Notes: generated by a model not told the origin, from the sequence alone. DNA of 64,000 nucleotides from Polytrichum commune (GCA_950295325.1 OX485804.1:27900001-27964000), one strand, 5' to 3'. Shown: positions 11,541-25,312, numbered from the stretch's first letter. A program made the numbers and translations.

Positions 11541-13690
11541 AAAAGGGTGTACAGAGAAAAAACACTAATTTATCAAGACACGTCTACCTTACGTTGTTTT
11601 GGAATTACACTGTGTTATGTTATGTGTCTTTTTGAAACAGAAGACAAAAAGCCAACGCCGAATGAATTAAGAAACAAAGAAAAACGCATCCACTTTTAGG
11701 GAGGGAGGCGGGACCCCTCGGACGTGAAACACCGCCACGTAAATTGGCATTACAATGTGATGTTGTTGTTTTTGGGGAAGAGGGGTACAATGACTGTGCA
11801 TTTAGAACCTAACACCCAGTTTGAAACCAAGGTTTGAAGTCCATTAGCCAGGTTTGACCTAATATTGCCCTTATGGCCCTTCCCGTGTCAGTTTCCTAGA
11901 GTTTTCCTTTCACGACTCCATAGCCACTTTGTGAGGTAACTAACTTAGTTTGTGTGAAGTAAGGTTGTGTGAGGACGGGTTGTCGAATGTGTGTGTTGTA
12001 TATATACCTCATGCAAACTTTAGAGCACGAATATGAAGTGGAGTTGGGGTAGTACCTAACTTTGGTTGTCACTTGCAAGCCGCGTGGGAGAGGACTCCGG
12101 TCATCACTCTCCGTTGTACTTGTGGTACTAACCTTACATAATTGAGGAAACGGTTTCAACAAAGAAACTCGCCTTTTGCTCATGCGAAAGGGAGGGAGGG
12201 ACGTGTATAGAACACATCACTTGTGCCTTTGTAGGCTTTTCTTCGTTCTACGGAGACCATGTTAGGCGTTGTTTATTGTTGACGAGAATCATACCATTAT
12301 TATGTTAATCTCATGTGTTCTTTTGTTGTGTTCTTTCATAAAACATGTATTTCTTGCATACCATATCCAATGTTGGATTGTTAGTGTTCTTGTACCTAAT
12401 ATCTCGTAGGAGTTTTCTAGGGATAATCATGGGCCCACAAAAGTGTAGCCAATGGTTGTAAAATGATGTGAAGATGATAGGAATTTATCATCTTTTATTG
12501 AGTGAATAAGATTGTAAGTTATAGAGATTTTGACTAAAATGTACCAAAATTTGTTACACCCAGATTAGTAGGGCTCACCACAAATGAACCCCTACTACAT
12601 TTGATTTTGGTTAATGTGCAATTGCTTTTGGTTTATATGAAAATACCTTAGTGATGATGGGAACCACAACATTATTTAGCTAGCCTCATGTATATTACTT
12701 ATGAATTTTATAAGAAATAAAATGACATGCATATTCTGCAAATCAAGTTCAATGTTGAACGTGGTGTTCCCATGGCATCTTGTAGGAATTATTGAAGCAT
12801 AACACCACACTCACGGAATTATGGCTAAGGGTGGAAGAATGTTGTGTTAATAATACAAATTTAACCAAAACATACAAAGAATTGGGGGGGGGGGTTCCAT
12901 GTTGGCACTTGGATCATTGTACGGGCTTTGATGGATGTTGCTCTAATGGTTCGCACAACCTTGCTGAGATGTTGAAAATTCGATTCATGAAATGCAAGGC
13001 ACCCTAAAATATTGGAAACCTTTGGGGATATTAGGAGAGGGTTTGGCAAGACACCATACATTGCTTGGAAAGAGTTTGTTACATGCACCAATCCTGGTGT
13101 GAGACATGGCACGCAACATTTCATATGAGAATATGATTGTTGACATCATTTGTCATAATGCTTGGAGTGAGTGACACCATTCATGCTAGAACGACGTGTA
13201 GGAGTCAAAATACGACCACATTTGAGACATGAAGCCAAAAAAAAAAAGACAACCCACCTTGGAGGGGGAGGCGGAATCCCTCGGGTGTGCCACATCACCA
13301 TGTAAGAACCAATACAAGAGCCAAAAAAAACCCCCCACCACGGACAACCCCACCAAACCCCCTGTCAATGGGTACATGTTCACAACACCTACCATTAAAG
13401 AGCACAAAAATGTGTGATTTCTATGTGGAGCCCAAAAGTTACTATTTGAAACCAATTAACACCTAACTCATGGTAAAAAAATATTGGATTATTCAACTGG
13501 ATTTATTTTTTACGAATCAACAATTGACTTATAGGAGAATATTTTACTGCACCCCTCAAAAAAGGGTGGATTGATCTTGGGCTCATTTCTTCATATGGTT
13601 ATGTGGATTCAGATCCTTTCTTTCCACACAAGAAGGTGTACAAAGATTGCTAGATCAAATTAGCAGGACTCACCAAACACGAGCACCAAC
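11541..13690. other. Gene-free stretch
   Basis: No coding frame or repeat is recognised. It contains a run of 11 G at about 12884-12894 and an A-run near 13239. Short frames do not resemble known proteins. Confidence 0.3.
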
Positions 13691-13692
13691 TA

Positions 13693-13906
13693 CACTAAAT
13701 ATCATATCTAGTGTCACTTGCTTTTTGAAATTATGCAATGCTATAATTATTTACCATATATCTTATTTGTTGCCAACTAAGTTCAAATTGATTTTGAATG
13801 TTATAAACATTAACATCTTTACTTGGTAAATAATTACACTAATAATAAAAAGACATAGCCTTGCATAACTCCGAATATTTCATGACACTATATACAATAT
13901 TTAGTG
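13693..13906. mobile_element. TA-flanked MITE with CACTAAATA termini, 214 bp
   Basis: The left end CACTAAATATCATATCTAGTG and the right end, whose reverse complement begins CACTAAATATTGTATATAG, form long terminal inverted repeats that are themselves near-palindromic. They continue inward as 'tcacttgct..aaattatgcaatgc' on both sides. TA dinucleotides flank both ends (13691-13692 and 13907-13908), as for Tc1/mariner-type elements. Related copies lie at 25.1, 34.9 and 44.2 kb. A Harbinger MITE begins 6 bp to the right. Confidence 0.7.
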
Positions 13907-13912
13907 TACTTT

Positions 13913-14409
13913 GGGCCACTTCACACACGAGCCAAGAGCCGTGACCATGAAATTGTAATAGCCCAAAAGAAGTGTCCAAAGGCCATCCCAAGACACATCC
14001 AAAACCATGTAGTGTAGTCACAACCCTCAACTATAGTGTGAAGCCACACGTGACTGGGCCCTCAACCCAATGTTTATTTCAATGAACTTCTATTCATGCA
14101 GGATCCTCACACATGATATAATATAATAAATCAACGATTGTGAGGTTTCCGAGTACCATGGTCTCCAGGTTTTGTGTTAGGCCTACCTCCAAAACGTGGT
14201 TTTGAAAAATAGTCCAAGTGGCCATGAACCATGATCCACTCCGATGTCATGTAAGAATCCATACAGACATTTAATTACACCCATCTCACATTCACTCACT
14301 CTGTCGGTCCCTCAAGGATAGCGTGAAGCAAACTTGGGGACCGGATCCGCCTTTTCCCACCAATGAGAGTGTGGTCACAGGCCCTCAGTCTCGTGCATGA
14401 AACTGGCCC
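13913..14409. mobile_element. Harbinger/Tourist-type MITE, 497 bp
   Basis: Full-length relative of the 8.69-kb element, with the same interior boxes in the same order ('aaaagaagtgtccaaagg', 'tagtgtgaagccac', 'gtgttaggcctacctcc', 'ccgccttttcccaccaatga'). The left end is GGGCCACTTCACACA and the right end is worn (GAAACTGGCCC). Flanking triplets TTT and TTA differ by one base, so the target duplication has decayed or the left edge shifted on insertion next to the neighbouring MITE. Confidence 0.8.
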
Positions 14410-16255
14410 TTAGTTCAACGACAGGCATAAGTTACGCTAAGTTACCTGGAGTTTGAATTCGCAATAAATCTATCTTCTTGCATACATATATACTTACTGT
14501 ATGTTTGCAGAGTTTAACCGGAGAAAAGTAGTTATAATGACATGGCAGCTCCTGCACATGACACACTCCTGCATTGTAATAAGTACACTTGAAGGTACTT
14601 ATTGTACCCTTTGTAGGTACCCTCACCTTGGAGGAGCTTGTACCACTAAAAGTTATTTGACCCCACCCGCACTACTGTATGATGGACAAAATTATTGACT
14701 AAAATTGCTGCTTATCCTCTCTCTCTCCCTCTGTCTCGCCCCGGCCAACTCTGACAGGCCAGTAATTAAGTATGACTGACAGATCAAAAGTCACCTGCCC
14801 GAGGAGGAAAACTCTAATAAAAAATGATCATATGTGACTTGGTGTCCGCCTACAGACAACCACTCGGCCTGCAGGAGCAGCAGCAGCTTCAAGTGTGCTT
14901 AGAAAATCGGATTTCCAAGTATCTGGATCTTCAACCTCCGGCTGCAACCAGGAAGCCACAACCAAGCCGCATCTTGGCGTTGATAATGGGGATCCTCAAG
15001 CGGCTCACTCGACACTACTATGTACCTGATAGCATGCACATCTCGTACTTAGCCGATACACACACACACACACACACATATATAAATATATAAATATATA
15101 TTCCTTCCCAGTGATTGATTTTCCTTCTGGCCTCGGGAGGAGTCATACTTTATATTCCGGCCTACGAGGGAGGCAGGTAGCGCCTAATAAATCTGAAGTA
15201 ATTAGTTAGTTGTATCCGGTTCTTCCTCGTCTGCAAGTCGCTGCTGCTGCTGCTCATCATCAACATCAAGGTGTTACTTGATTTGGGGGAGGATGAATAT
15301 GTATATATATATATAATCTACCTATCTATCTATCTATCCCTCCCTCCCGGTGATGGACCTGGTGAGGCTCTTTTGGTTTTTCGTTCATTTTACACAGACG
15401 TACCACAACCGTCCTTTGTCGACGAGGGACAATGATATCGTGCAAGACCCGACTCGTGAGCTACCGGCACCAGGCCCCGCTGGTGTGTGTGTGTATATAT
15501 GGATTATTAAAGAGCAGAGAGAGAGAGAGAGAGAGAGGCGCTTGAAGCTGGGTAACTTATTAGGCGGCCAGGGGAGGCGAAAGCACTTCCTGGGGGGGTT
15601 CCTCTTCAGCGGAGAAGCCATTAAAGGTGTAAGGCTACGCCAGGCCAGGCAGCCTGGGAACACTCATGTGAGGTGCATGATGAGGATGCACTTGAAGGAG
15701 TAAGGTAGTGGCTGCTGGTGAGGAGGAGGGTGAGGAGGAGTCCTGGTGGTGATAATTATAAGGCCACTGCTGCAGTGGGATGGGACACGCCGGCATCGCT
15801 TCCTTCAAACGCAGGACAGGAGAGGGAAAGTGGTGATCAGTGAGGAAGTTAATAAGGAACTGCCACTGTCCCAGCTGGTGCTCCTGCTGCTGCTCATCGT
15901 CAAGGCTAGGGCCGAGTTTATTACATAGGGCTACGTAACTTATTAGTTGTTGCTGCCTTGGTGTCGTCTAAGGAAACGGGTCCAGTTGCGAAGGTGAAAA
16001 CGCGCTTTCTTCTTATGTGGCCTGGATGTCTTTACCTTTAAGATGGCTTGACTCCCGAGAGGGCATCAAAAAGATCCTGCAACTGGTTTGCACGAAATAT
16101 TGTAGTTAGTTCCACCAATTCTATTTCTGTTGCTTGATACGGATTGTAAAACCACAAACCGCCTTGTGTAGCGTTGCTTACACTAATGTAAACCCAATGT
16201 TATTCCTCATTTCTCGTAAGTAGTAAAAAAAAAAAACAACAACAACAACAACAAA
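14410..16255. other. GC-richer low-repeat stretch; possible transcribed DNA, no gene defined
   Basis: Less AT-rich than its surroundings and not recognisably repeat-derived. It holds CA, TATC, TA and GA microsatellites (15060-15080, 15300-15345, 15515-15535), a CAG-type stretch (about 14876-14890) and three short frames on the plus strand (14824-15093, 15350-15703, 15746-15928). None resembles a known protein, and no splice sites join them convincingly. It could be an untranslated leader, a long non-coding RNA or a gene remnant. Confidence 0.3.
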
Positions 16256-16260
16256 AAAAA

Positions 16261-16515
16261 CAGGGCATTTCAGAATTACAACGTTGCATTGATTGTTGCT
16301 TACAAAGTGGTTTTTCATCCAAATTTCAATCGTCCATGATGATATTTTATTACAAAATTGTTACGATACATAATTTACAAGAGCATGCTCCACTAGCCAT
16401 GTGGGAGGGTTTAGGGGAGTGGGTGAACTAAAGTGAGTTGAGTTGACAGTACTTGTAACTATTCATAAGAAGTGTCGTTAAAAGAGTTACCACGGTGACA
16501 TAAATTACCATATAA
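16261..16515. mobile_element. Fragment of the CACTAAATA-type MITE family, inverted
   Basis: Matches the reverse complement of the interior of the 44.2-kb copy: 'gggcatt..aga.ttacaa.gttgca', 'caatcgtccatgatgat', 'ttacaaaattgtt' and 'gttaccacggtgacata'. The true termini are not preserved. A (CA)n microsatellite follows at once (about 16522-16552), after which 16693-16715 carries one end of the element type at 30.15 kb. Confidence 0.5.
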
Positions 16516-16517
16516 TA

Positions 16518-16552
<35 letters not shown>

Positions 16553-16555
<3 letters not shown>

Positions 16556-19500
16556 GGTTTGATTGGGATGAACCAACCCTTAGCTTGTGCAAGGTTTGTC
16601 ACTAGAGTTGTCACCCCAGTTTGAAAGGAAAGTAACTTAAGAAACCGCACCAGTTATGTGTCTACTGCTCTTCAAAGACAAGTTTTCTTGGTGTCTACGT
16701 AAACTCATCCATTAGGAAGGTGAAAATTCATAAACTAACACTCTCGAAATGAACTACAATGCCATTGTTATGTATGCTCTTCATTCCCATGTACGGTGGT
16801 AGATAGCAAGTACTTTGGGAGGGCAAACCAACCCGTATACTAGTTCCTTGTTGGGTGACTGCATCCCTACCTCCAAGGAAGCAAAGTACGGGTTGTTTTG
16901 CCCCAACCATAGGCATATATAGTCGGGTGTGGAGCCTTAGGTCATAAGACAAATAGTAAATTAGGCCATAATATTCCAACAAGCTACCATGTTCTCATAG
17001 ACGATGCCATTCAAGCACTACTAGCATGTGAGCTCTATTGCGAATGTTTTGCGCATCTAAAACGTGTGCAAATCCATCACCAACATCCTAAAAAAAGAAA
17101 TGCGTTGCATTTGGTTTTGGTTTTATGAACTTACTTTGATCATTTTAAAAAAAAAAATTTGATGTTTGCATTGCAAATATCCCTAATGTTTTTTAACTTC
17201 AACTTCAAGCCATGGCCATGCCATGTTAGGAATGGTATCAATAATTGGGTGTGGAATTCCAACCACTTTTGGGTGATACCAATGGTAAGGTGATGTCTTG
17301 TTTGAATTTTATGTTGATGATGGTTTCTGCATGTAATTTAAAAGGGTCTCAAGCAATGTGAGATTGCCATGTGACAAAGAAGTATACCAAATGCCAAAGC
17401 AAGAAGCACTTTATGGTTTAAAGAATAACGCCAAAAGACCTCCCCCCCCCCTTCCCTTGTAGACACATATATGTTGTTTAGAGACTGCGTATTGTCATGT
17501 GAGTGCTACAACACACATCTTGCACTATTGTCATGAAGATGCAATATCATCCATATTTCATAGAGTATGTCCATTCAAGATGATTGGTTACAATTGATGA
17601 ACAATTCAAGTAGGTTGATGACTCATCTCACTTGCAGCTCACCTTCCACTCCCCTCTTGCTGCTTATCTAGTCCATAAACCTTTTGAAATGATGGGATGC
17701 TCCAAGCTCCTGCGCAAGAACGCAACGTTTGTGCTTGGTTGATTTCTTTTGGGTGCTTTGAAACTTTATGATACCCGTTTTGCCAAGAAACAACCTCTTA
17801 GATGAGCCTCCCTAGTCCCTCCCTTCCTTCCACACATTTGAAAACGCCCACCACAAGGACACACACTTTTGTCATGTCAATTCAAAGGAGACTGGGGGAA
17901 AGGCTAAGGCACCATGGTTGGTAACTTGCGTGATAGCAATTGAACTAGCATTCTCACTCTCAAAAGAGTTGCATTAAGTGTGCAACCCAACAACTTCCAC
18001 ATAACCTTCAAGCTCTTTGCAAGGCGTTTGAGGAAGCACCCAAAGCACAACATCCATGTGGTTTATGACATGATGATGAATAAAAATGATTGCCACCGTA
18101 ACCCGACTCCCTCGTTGATAGTAGTAAAAGGAGGTAGAGTTTCGACACATTCCCATTGACATGTTGTCTTTTGTGACTTATAAGAAAATAACACAATTCT
18201 ATTTTAAAATGGTTGATTTGATACACATTTGACTCGAGATCTAACATTTTGGATGGGTTTTGTGTCACATGTGCCAAATGGATTGTGTCGAAAAACACTC
18301 GTTTTTCTCATGCGTGTTTGTTCAATTCACATTTCCGTCAATGTGCACATCCTAAGTGTGCAATCACACAACGATTTACATAACGGCTATCTGTGTTTTC
18401 ATCCAATGTTTGCACACTTTTGTTCAAATGCATCTATCAATTACATTTGATAACCAAGTCGAAATTCATTTTGAACCCCATTAACTTGATTGAGTTATCA
18501 CTTCACCGCATACGGTGTTTAGTGTCAATTACTCATTACTGTTATGAGTGTTTAAATCAAAAGATTTGTTTTTACATCACGTAGAGCATATTACATTATG
18601 TGATGTTACATTTGAGTTTGTGGTTTTGATTAAGGTAAAATTTTGTGACACCTAGCGATGGGAGAGTGAAAATGTTAGTTATTATTGTAAAGCCCCTGAT
18701 AATTATTTTAATTTAAATACATTTCTAGTTAGAAACTGCAAATTAATTTAGTGATCTTAAATTGGGATGAATTATCTACAAATCTAAGAGGGGGCGAGGG
18801 ACACGTTTCTAGTATTCCACCTCAAATGGTATTATGAAACGAAAGTCCTTTGATCAAGGGTGAAGCATCTTTCATTCACACCAGCCTACGGTGGGCAACA
18901 TTATTCTCTCTCTACGCAATGTTCACACTACTTACTCATACATTTGTTGTGATAACTAGATAAAGAACAACATTATGTAACTTCAAATAGAAAATGCATG
19001 TTTATATCAATGTCGGGTGCATTTTTGTGATACATCTTGGGCATACATAATAAGTTTTTTTTTCATTTTTTTTTAATGTTGGTAGGGTATGGGTGCTTAA
19101 ATATACATTTTGTTTCCAATACCACTCGGGTCTATGTTCCATGCAAAAAACGTCATACTTAGGCAAAATTGCCCTAGTATTAAGATGGTATTGACCCATA
19201 TACAAACTCGAGTATAGAAGGATTCTCTCATCTTGTGATACCCATCACTACAAGGATCACGTGTCATTGCCACTAGTTCTTTATCAGTCGCTAGATATCC
19301 ATATCTTAGTCACTAATAAGATTTGAATACTTAAAATCCACCTTGTAGTGCCCCAAAAGCCCGGTGCCATGATCCTTGTAACGCGTCAAGTATCATCAAT
19401 ATCTTGCTACAACGGTGTAAGTGACCTAATTACCCACCACCCATCGGGTGTGTAAATTATACAAGGTACATTACATGGGTGTCATTCGGTTCCTTTTCCC

Positions 19501-19650
19501 CATGTTCCCCAACTTCTACCGCTTAGGAAGAACCACACAACAGAACTCGTGCTGCAACTCTACAATGAAATACGTGCCTTGAAAACCGAGCCTCCCTTAC
19601 TTTTAGTTATGGTCATCGGATGTGCATGTTGGGTGATTCGGTAACTGGGA
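16553..19650. other. Gene-free stretch
   Basis: AT-rich, with a 10-base C-run at 17442-17451. An inverted pair of about 30 bp ('gggcaaaccaacccgta' and 'tacgggttgttttgccc') lies at 16822-16903. At 19660-19740 a piece of family W follows ('gtagtccaatctcttgcaaacatgtgtct'). No coding frame was recognised. Confidence 0.3.
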
Positions 19651-19769
19651 TACATAGATCCTCCCAACCGTGTTCACTATTAGAGTGTAGAGAAACCAAT
19701 AAGCTTACGAAGACGTAGTCCAATCTCTTGCAAACATGTGTCTTTACGATCGTCGCTCGTCGGTCCTCC

Positions 19770-20475
19770 TCATCTATGTTCGGGGAAAACCGACGGCTAG
19801 TTCATTATCAACCGATGGATTTCCCCTCATGGCCGGTCCAAATTTCCAACCATCGGATGGCAATCCGGCTGTAATTTCAATCCTCCGGCAATTAGCCGAT
19901 GGACCATAAAATGTCCCAGAAATGTAGCCAATTCTTCTGGTGAGTTATTGGATTTCAGCCAAAAGCATCCAGAGCACTATTTGTCTGGGGCATCTGATGA
20001 TGCACTTGAGGAAGTACCCTAAACCTTAAACTTTTTGAATTATGCAACCTTTCCATGACCAAATCCAATTGCTTCTATGAAGAATTGGGGGGCCCTTGGC
20101 CTTCAAGCAGTGAAGGCATTGCTAGGTTCAATTCCTGCCAAGGATATTAACTCTTCTAATTTAAAGTTTTGAACATGCCATTCTTTTCACTTATTCAAGA
20201 TTTTGTACTAAGAAATGATTTCTAATAACTTTTCATACATTTTTTAAACAATTAGTGTCGATATGAATTCCATTGAATCGGATATTGGCCAATGAAAATA
20301 TGAAAACATAGGCAATTGGCCGATTGATTTTACAAAAGACCGGTTCTTGCCGATGTAAATTGGGAAAAATCCGACCCTTCGTAGCAACTACCGGCAATTA
20401 GCCACACAGGCTTCAAAAACTTCCCAAACTCTGCTCCTCATCATCAAACCACTACTATATCTACCGATTGATCAA
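19770..20475. mobile_element. Candidate non-autonomous DNA element with subterminal repeats
   Basis: The motifs CCGATGG, CCGGCAATTAGCC and AACCGATGG cluster within about 140 bp of both ends (19783-19910 and 20268-20400) in both orientations. The ends share only CTATGTT and AACATAG. Clusters of subterminal repeats are characteristic of CACTA and hAT elements, but I find no convincing target duplication, so the class and edges are uncertain. Confidence 0.35.
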
Positions 20476-20525
20476 ACATAGGGGTCCGAGTAAGGAAAAG
20501 TAACCGCATAACACCTGCTGCCATC

Positions 20526-21070
20526 CCTTATATAGTACTGGGTCCAGGGTGACAATAATCCCACCGTCCCCGCCTCTGTCTCGTGCTTCTCATTTGCTCG
20601 TGACTTGGTGGACAATAATCCCCCTTCTCTCTTGTGTATCATGTTGCCATGAGTCAGTCAGTCAAGTACACCTAGCTTGACCGCTTGTTCTTATTCTTCT
20701 TCTCATCCTCCTCTTCCTCCTCCTCCTCCTTATTATTATTAAAAGCCCTCCGTTTGCCATGAACTCGTCTCGAGAGGGGCTTCCTCGTTTGGCCCCGGAC
20801 TGGATGTCGCTCGACAATGCCTATACCTCATTCATGGCTCGCTACGGGAGAAGGAAGGCATTATTGTATACGAGCGTACCCTCCATCATTATCATCATCA
20901 TCCAACAACATAAAATCTTCGAAATAGTATGCACCCCGGAGGTTCCTTTTGTTGGTTTATTCGACACCGGAATCAGTTGTAAAGATCCCAGAATTAGAGT
21001 ACAAGAGGTCTCTTTGAGATGCATTGGTAATCCACCTATCAGGGGTCAAGTGTTTATGTTGGATGGATGA
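20526..21070 (+). other. Promoter-like stretch and 103-codon ORF start, unassigned
   Basis: A TATA-like 'cttatatagta' at 20527 is followed by a pyrimidine-rich leader with TCC/TTC repeats (20690-20735). An ATG at 20759 then sits in the context 'ttgccATGaac' and opens 103 codons. The first 40 residues are mixed and protein-like (MNSSREGLPRLAPDWMSLDN...). After that come an ATC/ATT microsatellite (a run of Ile) and a frame that stops just before the CT repeat. It resembles nothing I know and may be a decayed first exon or chance. Confidence 0.25.
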
Positions 21071-21071
21071 G

Positions 21072-21073
<2 letters not shown>

Positions 21074-21151
<78 letters not shown>
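21074..21151. repeat. (CT)39 microsatellite, 78 bp
   Basis: Uninterrupted CT dinucleotides. The Arg/Glu-repeat ORF read through it on the minus strand is an artefact of the repeat. Confidence 0.97.
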
Positions 21152-21156
<5 letters not shown>

Positions 21157-24100
21157 GACACTGAGTCACCAACATAGAAGTCCTAGGCAATCGTTTTTTT
21201 GTGGGTGAGGGATATGCAAATCTAGTAGTGTGGTAGATTTGCATATCTTCCAAGTGGTTTGGGACAATGTCTCGATGAGACAAGGTGATTGCCCATGACT
21301 CGTGTGCTTTTAGTGAAATCTAGTGGATTGAAAGAGAACGATTGAGAGAGGGTTACAATGATGGACAAAACAATCGAGTCCATCCATCTTTGACTAGAGC
21401 TTCGTGGTGTTTTGGCAACTTATCTATTGGGAGGCTGAAAGTGCAGATAGAGGGAGAGAGAGAGAGCCGATCTTTTGAGACTCACAAGAACGAGGGACGC
21501 TTCACAATTGATCACAACTGCGAGTTCAAAATTAAATTTAAAGTGGGTTTATGAAGCAGGGCTATGGGACAAGTGCCTCCAATTCTCATAGAAGAGTGCT
21601 CCCCCCCCCCCCCCCCGTAGAAAAGTGTTTTTTTTGTGAATTGTAAGGGTTATTGAGTGTAAGCATAATCTACTCACACCAAGCATGGTTGTTAGAAAAA
21701 ACTTCACCTCTTGATCAAAACAATTGAATGAAGAAATAAATCTCAAGTTGTCTTACCATTGACAAATAAGTCTTAAATTATATACTCCTTCTTTTTCTTA
21801 TGAGTTGTAGAATCCTAATTTCAAATTGAAGGAATCAAAGTGAATCCTAAGAATCAAAAGGAGGGGTCCCAATCGACTAGGTTCTTGGAGAAAGAGAACC
21901 GTCATGATTGATAGCAAAAAGGGCATATCATTGGAGGTGAGAGAAAGCTATCTTTGCAAAGCACCTCATCAAAGAACCAAAAGTTGATGGACAATTAGTT
22001 ATGAGTTTGTGAAACAAAACTCCAATAAAGTGCGAAAGCAACCTAAAGGTTTTAGATGCTTGAATTATCATTTGGCTTGATAGTGAACTTCACATGTGAT
22101 GAATGGCCATTATTTTGTTGGATATGCAATCTTGGCTTGGTAGCATGTCAAAGTCTATCATCTAATTGAATGATGTCCATGCCTTGATTCACTAGATGCG
22201 AACTTTCGATATTGGGAGGAAATATTTTATACTAAAAGAAGCAATACAAAAGTTTTAAATGTCAATATATATGGAACTATTGGGTGTGCATGTACTCCGT
22301 ACACAAACACACTTTACCATACAACATCTCTCTCAATGAAACGCATAAACTTTCATAGTAGTTGGGAGGTGCCACTCATAGACTTATTCAAGGGACAACA
22401 ATATCATGCATCACTAGCTTGTAGGGGGTTTCTCATGGTTCTTGAACTTGGAGCTCCTAAACGATATGCCATGGCACAAACAAACCAACTTACTCAGGCT
22501 CTGAATGCCCCAACCTCACCCACCCACCCCTCATAACCCCACATACACCCCCTTTGCCAACCCACATATTGAGTTGGCATCCTTGTTGTTTGGTATATCT
22601 TACTAATATGGAGCATACCCTTGAAAGAAGGCAGTAGGTTACGGGTGAAGGAGGCTCTTCAATCATGTTTGCTCCACATGTAGTTGGCATCTATATCTCT
22701 TTGTCTACAACATATCATTTGGTCACATAATTATTTAGTTGCACACAAGGGCCATATGTATGTGAAAGCCAAAGGTCACATCATATATATGACAACTTCT
22801 TCAAATGACACCAATCAATATGCCACCACTTGTAAACTGTTCATAATTTCACTTGAAAGAAGAGGAACAAGTCTCACATAACTCAAGGTAAAATAAACTC
22901 CAAACTTGAAGCCAAGAGCAAAAAATTGGACTAGAGAAGTGCATAATAGGCCCATCATAGGGCATGAACCCTAAGTATGAATAATATCCATATTGAAAGC
23001 ATCATGACACACAATTCATGTTATGTGAAGCTTCAAGAAGATTATCTACATCTTCTATTGGTTTAAGAGACACTCTACCATCCAAAACTTGGAATGGGGA
23101 GGAAGCAATAATGACATGAAGTACCATAGGTGATAAGCAAGTCCAACACAAATTCAATTAGATTTTGAGCAAAATGGCACATGTCACTTTTCTAACACTC
23201 GGAACCACTACAAATATCCACGTGTCACCTCAAAATTCTAGCATTATGGCACCAAAGTGTCAAATATACTTATCACCTACAACAATTTATTTGATAATAA
23301 GTTGTCTCTCCAACAGTCTACCGAGAAAATATGATACAACATTGTTGGCATGTGACACCTTCTTGAGCAAGAGTCCAATATTCTCAATGAAGAAACCATG
23401 TTGACATATTTTGACAACCGTGATATGTACCCATGATTGCATTCTAATCTTCTACCTTTACCACCATGTGAATGGTATATCCATCAAATGAACTTGAAAT
23501 TATGGCATATGGTTATGCATAATCCAACTCCTTCTCTTACATTGCCAAATCAAAATGACAACCTTAGAAAACTCACTAAACCATACAACACATTGTTCAA
23601 TGGCTTGTGAATATTTTGTTTCTAAAATGGTTGTCCGCAACCTACAAGAGTCAGCCACATGTGTGATGGAGGCCAACGGCCACATAAAAACGGTGGCACG
23701 ATTGATAGTTGAGTCAATTGTCAGTTGCCCCACAAAGATGTTCCTGAATAACTAGTTTCAAATTTGAATTCGGTTTACTCATATCACATTCTCACAAAAC
23801 CATTGTTTTCTTATGCTCCCACATAGTCATTGTCAAGTGTTGAGATTACTACGTATTGCAAAAAAAAAATCAAACATATTTAAAATATAACAACAATAAA
23901 AAACCAAAGGATCCCAAGTGAATAATCGTTTAGTAATAAAGAACCGAGGATAGTGACCAAGTTGGCTCATATATGTTGCCGTTATGATCTATCCATTGAC
24001 CAAGGATGGGAAGCAACAAAGAAGGTGGAAATGAAGTCATCCCACAATGTTGGGTTGGGCCCCCCCGGTGAAGAAAGCCAAAACGGACACAATGATCAAG

Positions 24101-25093
24101 GGGTCGGTAGGTGAGGTAAAAACTTTGATATCCTAGTACCCTTTAGTCTAGGCACTTTGCTTACTTGAATCGGAGTTCTTTGCATGCCTTATCAACTTAT
24201 TAGCATGTTCCATCCAAGCACGCCGTGACATGTGGCACCCTCGTTCAAGAATGGCATTAGTTTGCTCCGAATCTTATAACGTACTACGGTGTTGAAAGCA
24301 TCGCGACTCACCCGTGCATGGTCTTTGTTGGAGATTCTATACATTTTCTATTGGTATACATCCAATAGAAGAGTGCGAAGGAAGCAATAAATGACATTTG
24401 AGTAACTTCTTGAAAATTGCCCCCTTCAACAAGCTAATGGGAATATATATATCCTTCCTACTCGGGCAAGAGTCCTTGAGTTTTTAACCTTGAGGCATGG
24501 AAACGGCATGGACATGTCGGCCAACCACAATACTTTGGCCCCCCTTTTACACTAAGAGGTTGAAAGCATGGAGAAAGGGGGTTTCTTGTTGGAAAGGAGG
24601 AGTCTCATTGGCAAAGGAGCCTCCAATGCACTATTCCTTTGTTTAAAACAAACTCAAGTCCACCATGCACTTGAGCTTTTGATTCGGAGAGCTTGGACTT
24701 TTCACCATATTTTTCAAGACTTTCAACGCTCAATAGATGTGCTTTCGATGGAGGTTTGTAATTAACCGGATCCCATTTGAACTCCAAGGTTAACTAGCTC
24801 ATCAAAGGTCGGAATCATAGTACTTGGATGGGTGCCGTTCCTAGCACTTGATTTTTCTTTTTATAAGCTCCAAGCCAATGGGTGTTCGAGCATTTGAGCA
24901 TTCCTTGGCTTTTCATGAATTCTCTTCTCTTCCGTATCAACCCCCCACCCCTAGACACCTCACTTTGAGCATGGCCACTATACACTTGCTCAACTATCAA
25001 GAGCTTGAGGATTGGTCAAACTCTCAATAATTAGTCACAAATCCAAGCATCAAATTCCCAAAATTTGACAGTTCATGCTCTCAACTTTAGCTC
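21152..25093. other. Gene-free stretch
   Basis: No convincing coding frame. It contains a 16-base C-run (21601-21616) and a G/A-rich patch near 21455. The interval 24.1-25.0 kb has slightly longer frames without recognisable domains. Confidence 0.3.
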
Positions 25094-25095
25094 TA

Positions 25096-25312
25096 CACTA
25101 AATATGATATTTAGCATCACTTACTATTTGAAGTTACACATTCCTATATCTTTTTATTTTTAATGTACTTTTCTACCAAGTAAAGATGTTAATGTTCTAC
25201 GATGTCCAAACAACCAATTCGACCTCTGTTGATAAATTATTAGATGTACATTAAACAATTATAATGTTGCGTAATTCCAAATAATAAGTGACACTAGATA
25301 TCATATTTAATG
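25096..25312. mobile_element. TA-flanked MITE with CACTAAATA termini, 217 bp
   Basis: Ends are CACTAAATATGATATTTAG and the matching inverted CATATTTAATG, with TA at 25094-25095 and 25313-25314. Both sides continue as 'cacttactatttgaagtta' and 'gcgtaattccaaataataagtg', so the inverted repeats extend to about 50 bp. Same family as 13.69 kb. Confidence 0.75.

Noticed and set aside
14824-15093. 89-codon ORF as a gene
   Set aside because: Ends in a CA microsatellite (Thr-His repeat), with no homology I can name and no splice context. Kept only as part of an unassigned stretch.
20094-20143. Possible tRNA (7-bp stem CCTTGGC/GCCAAGG with GGTTCAATTCC)
   Set aside because: Only 50 bases between stem ends, with no D-arm or anticodon arm.
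20957-21283. Arg/Glu-rich ORF on the minus strand
   Set aside because: Generated by the CT microsatellite.
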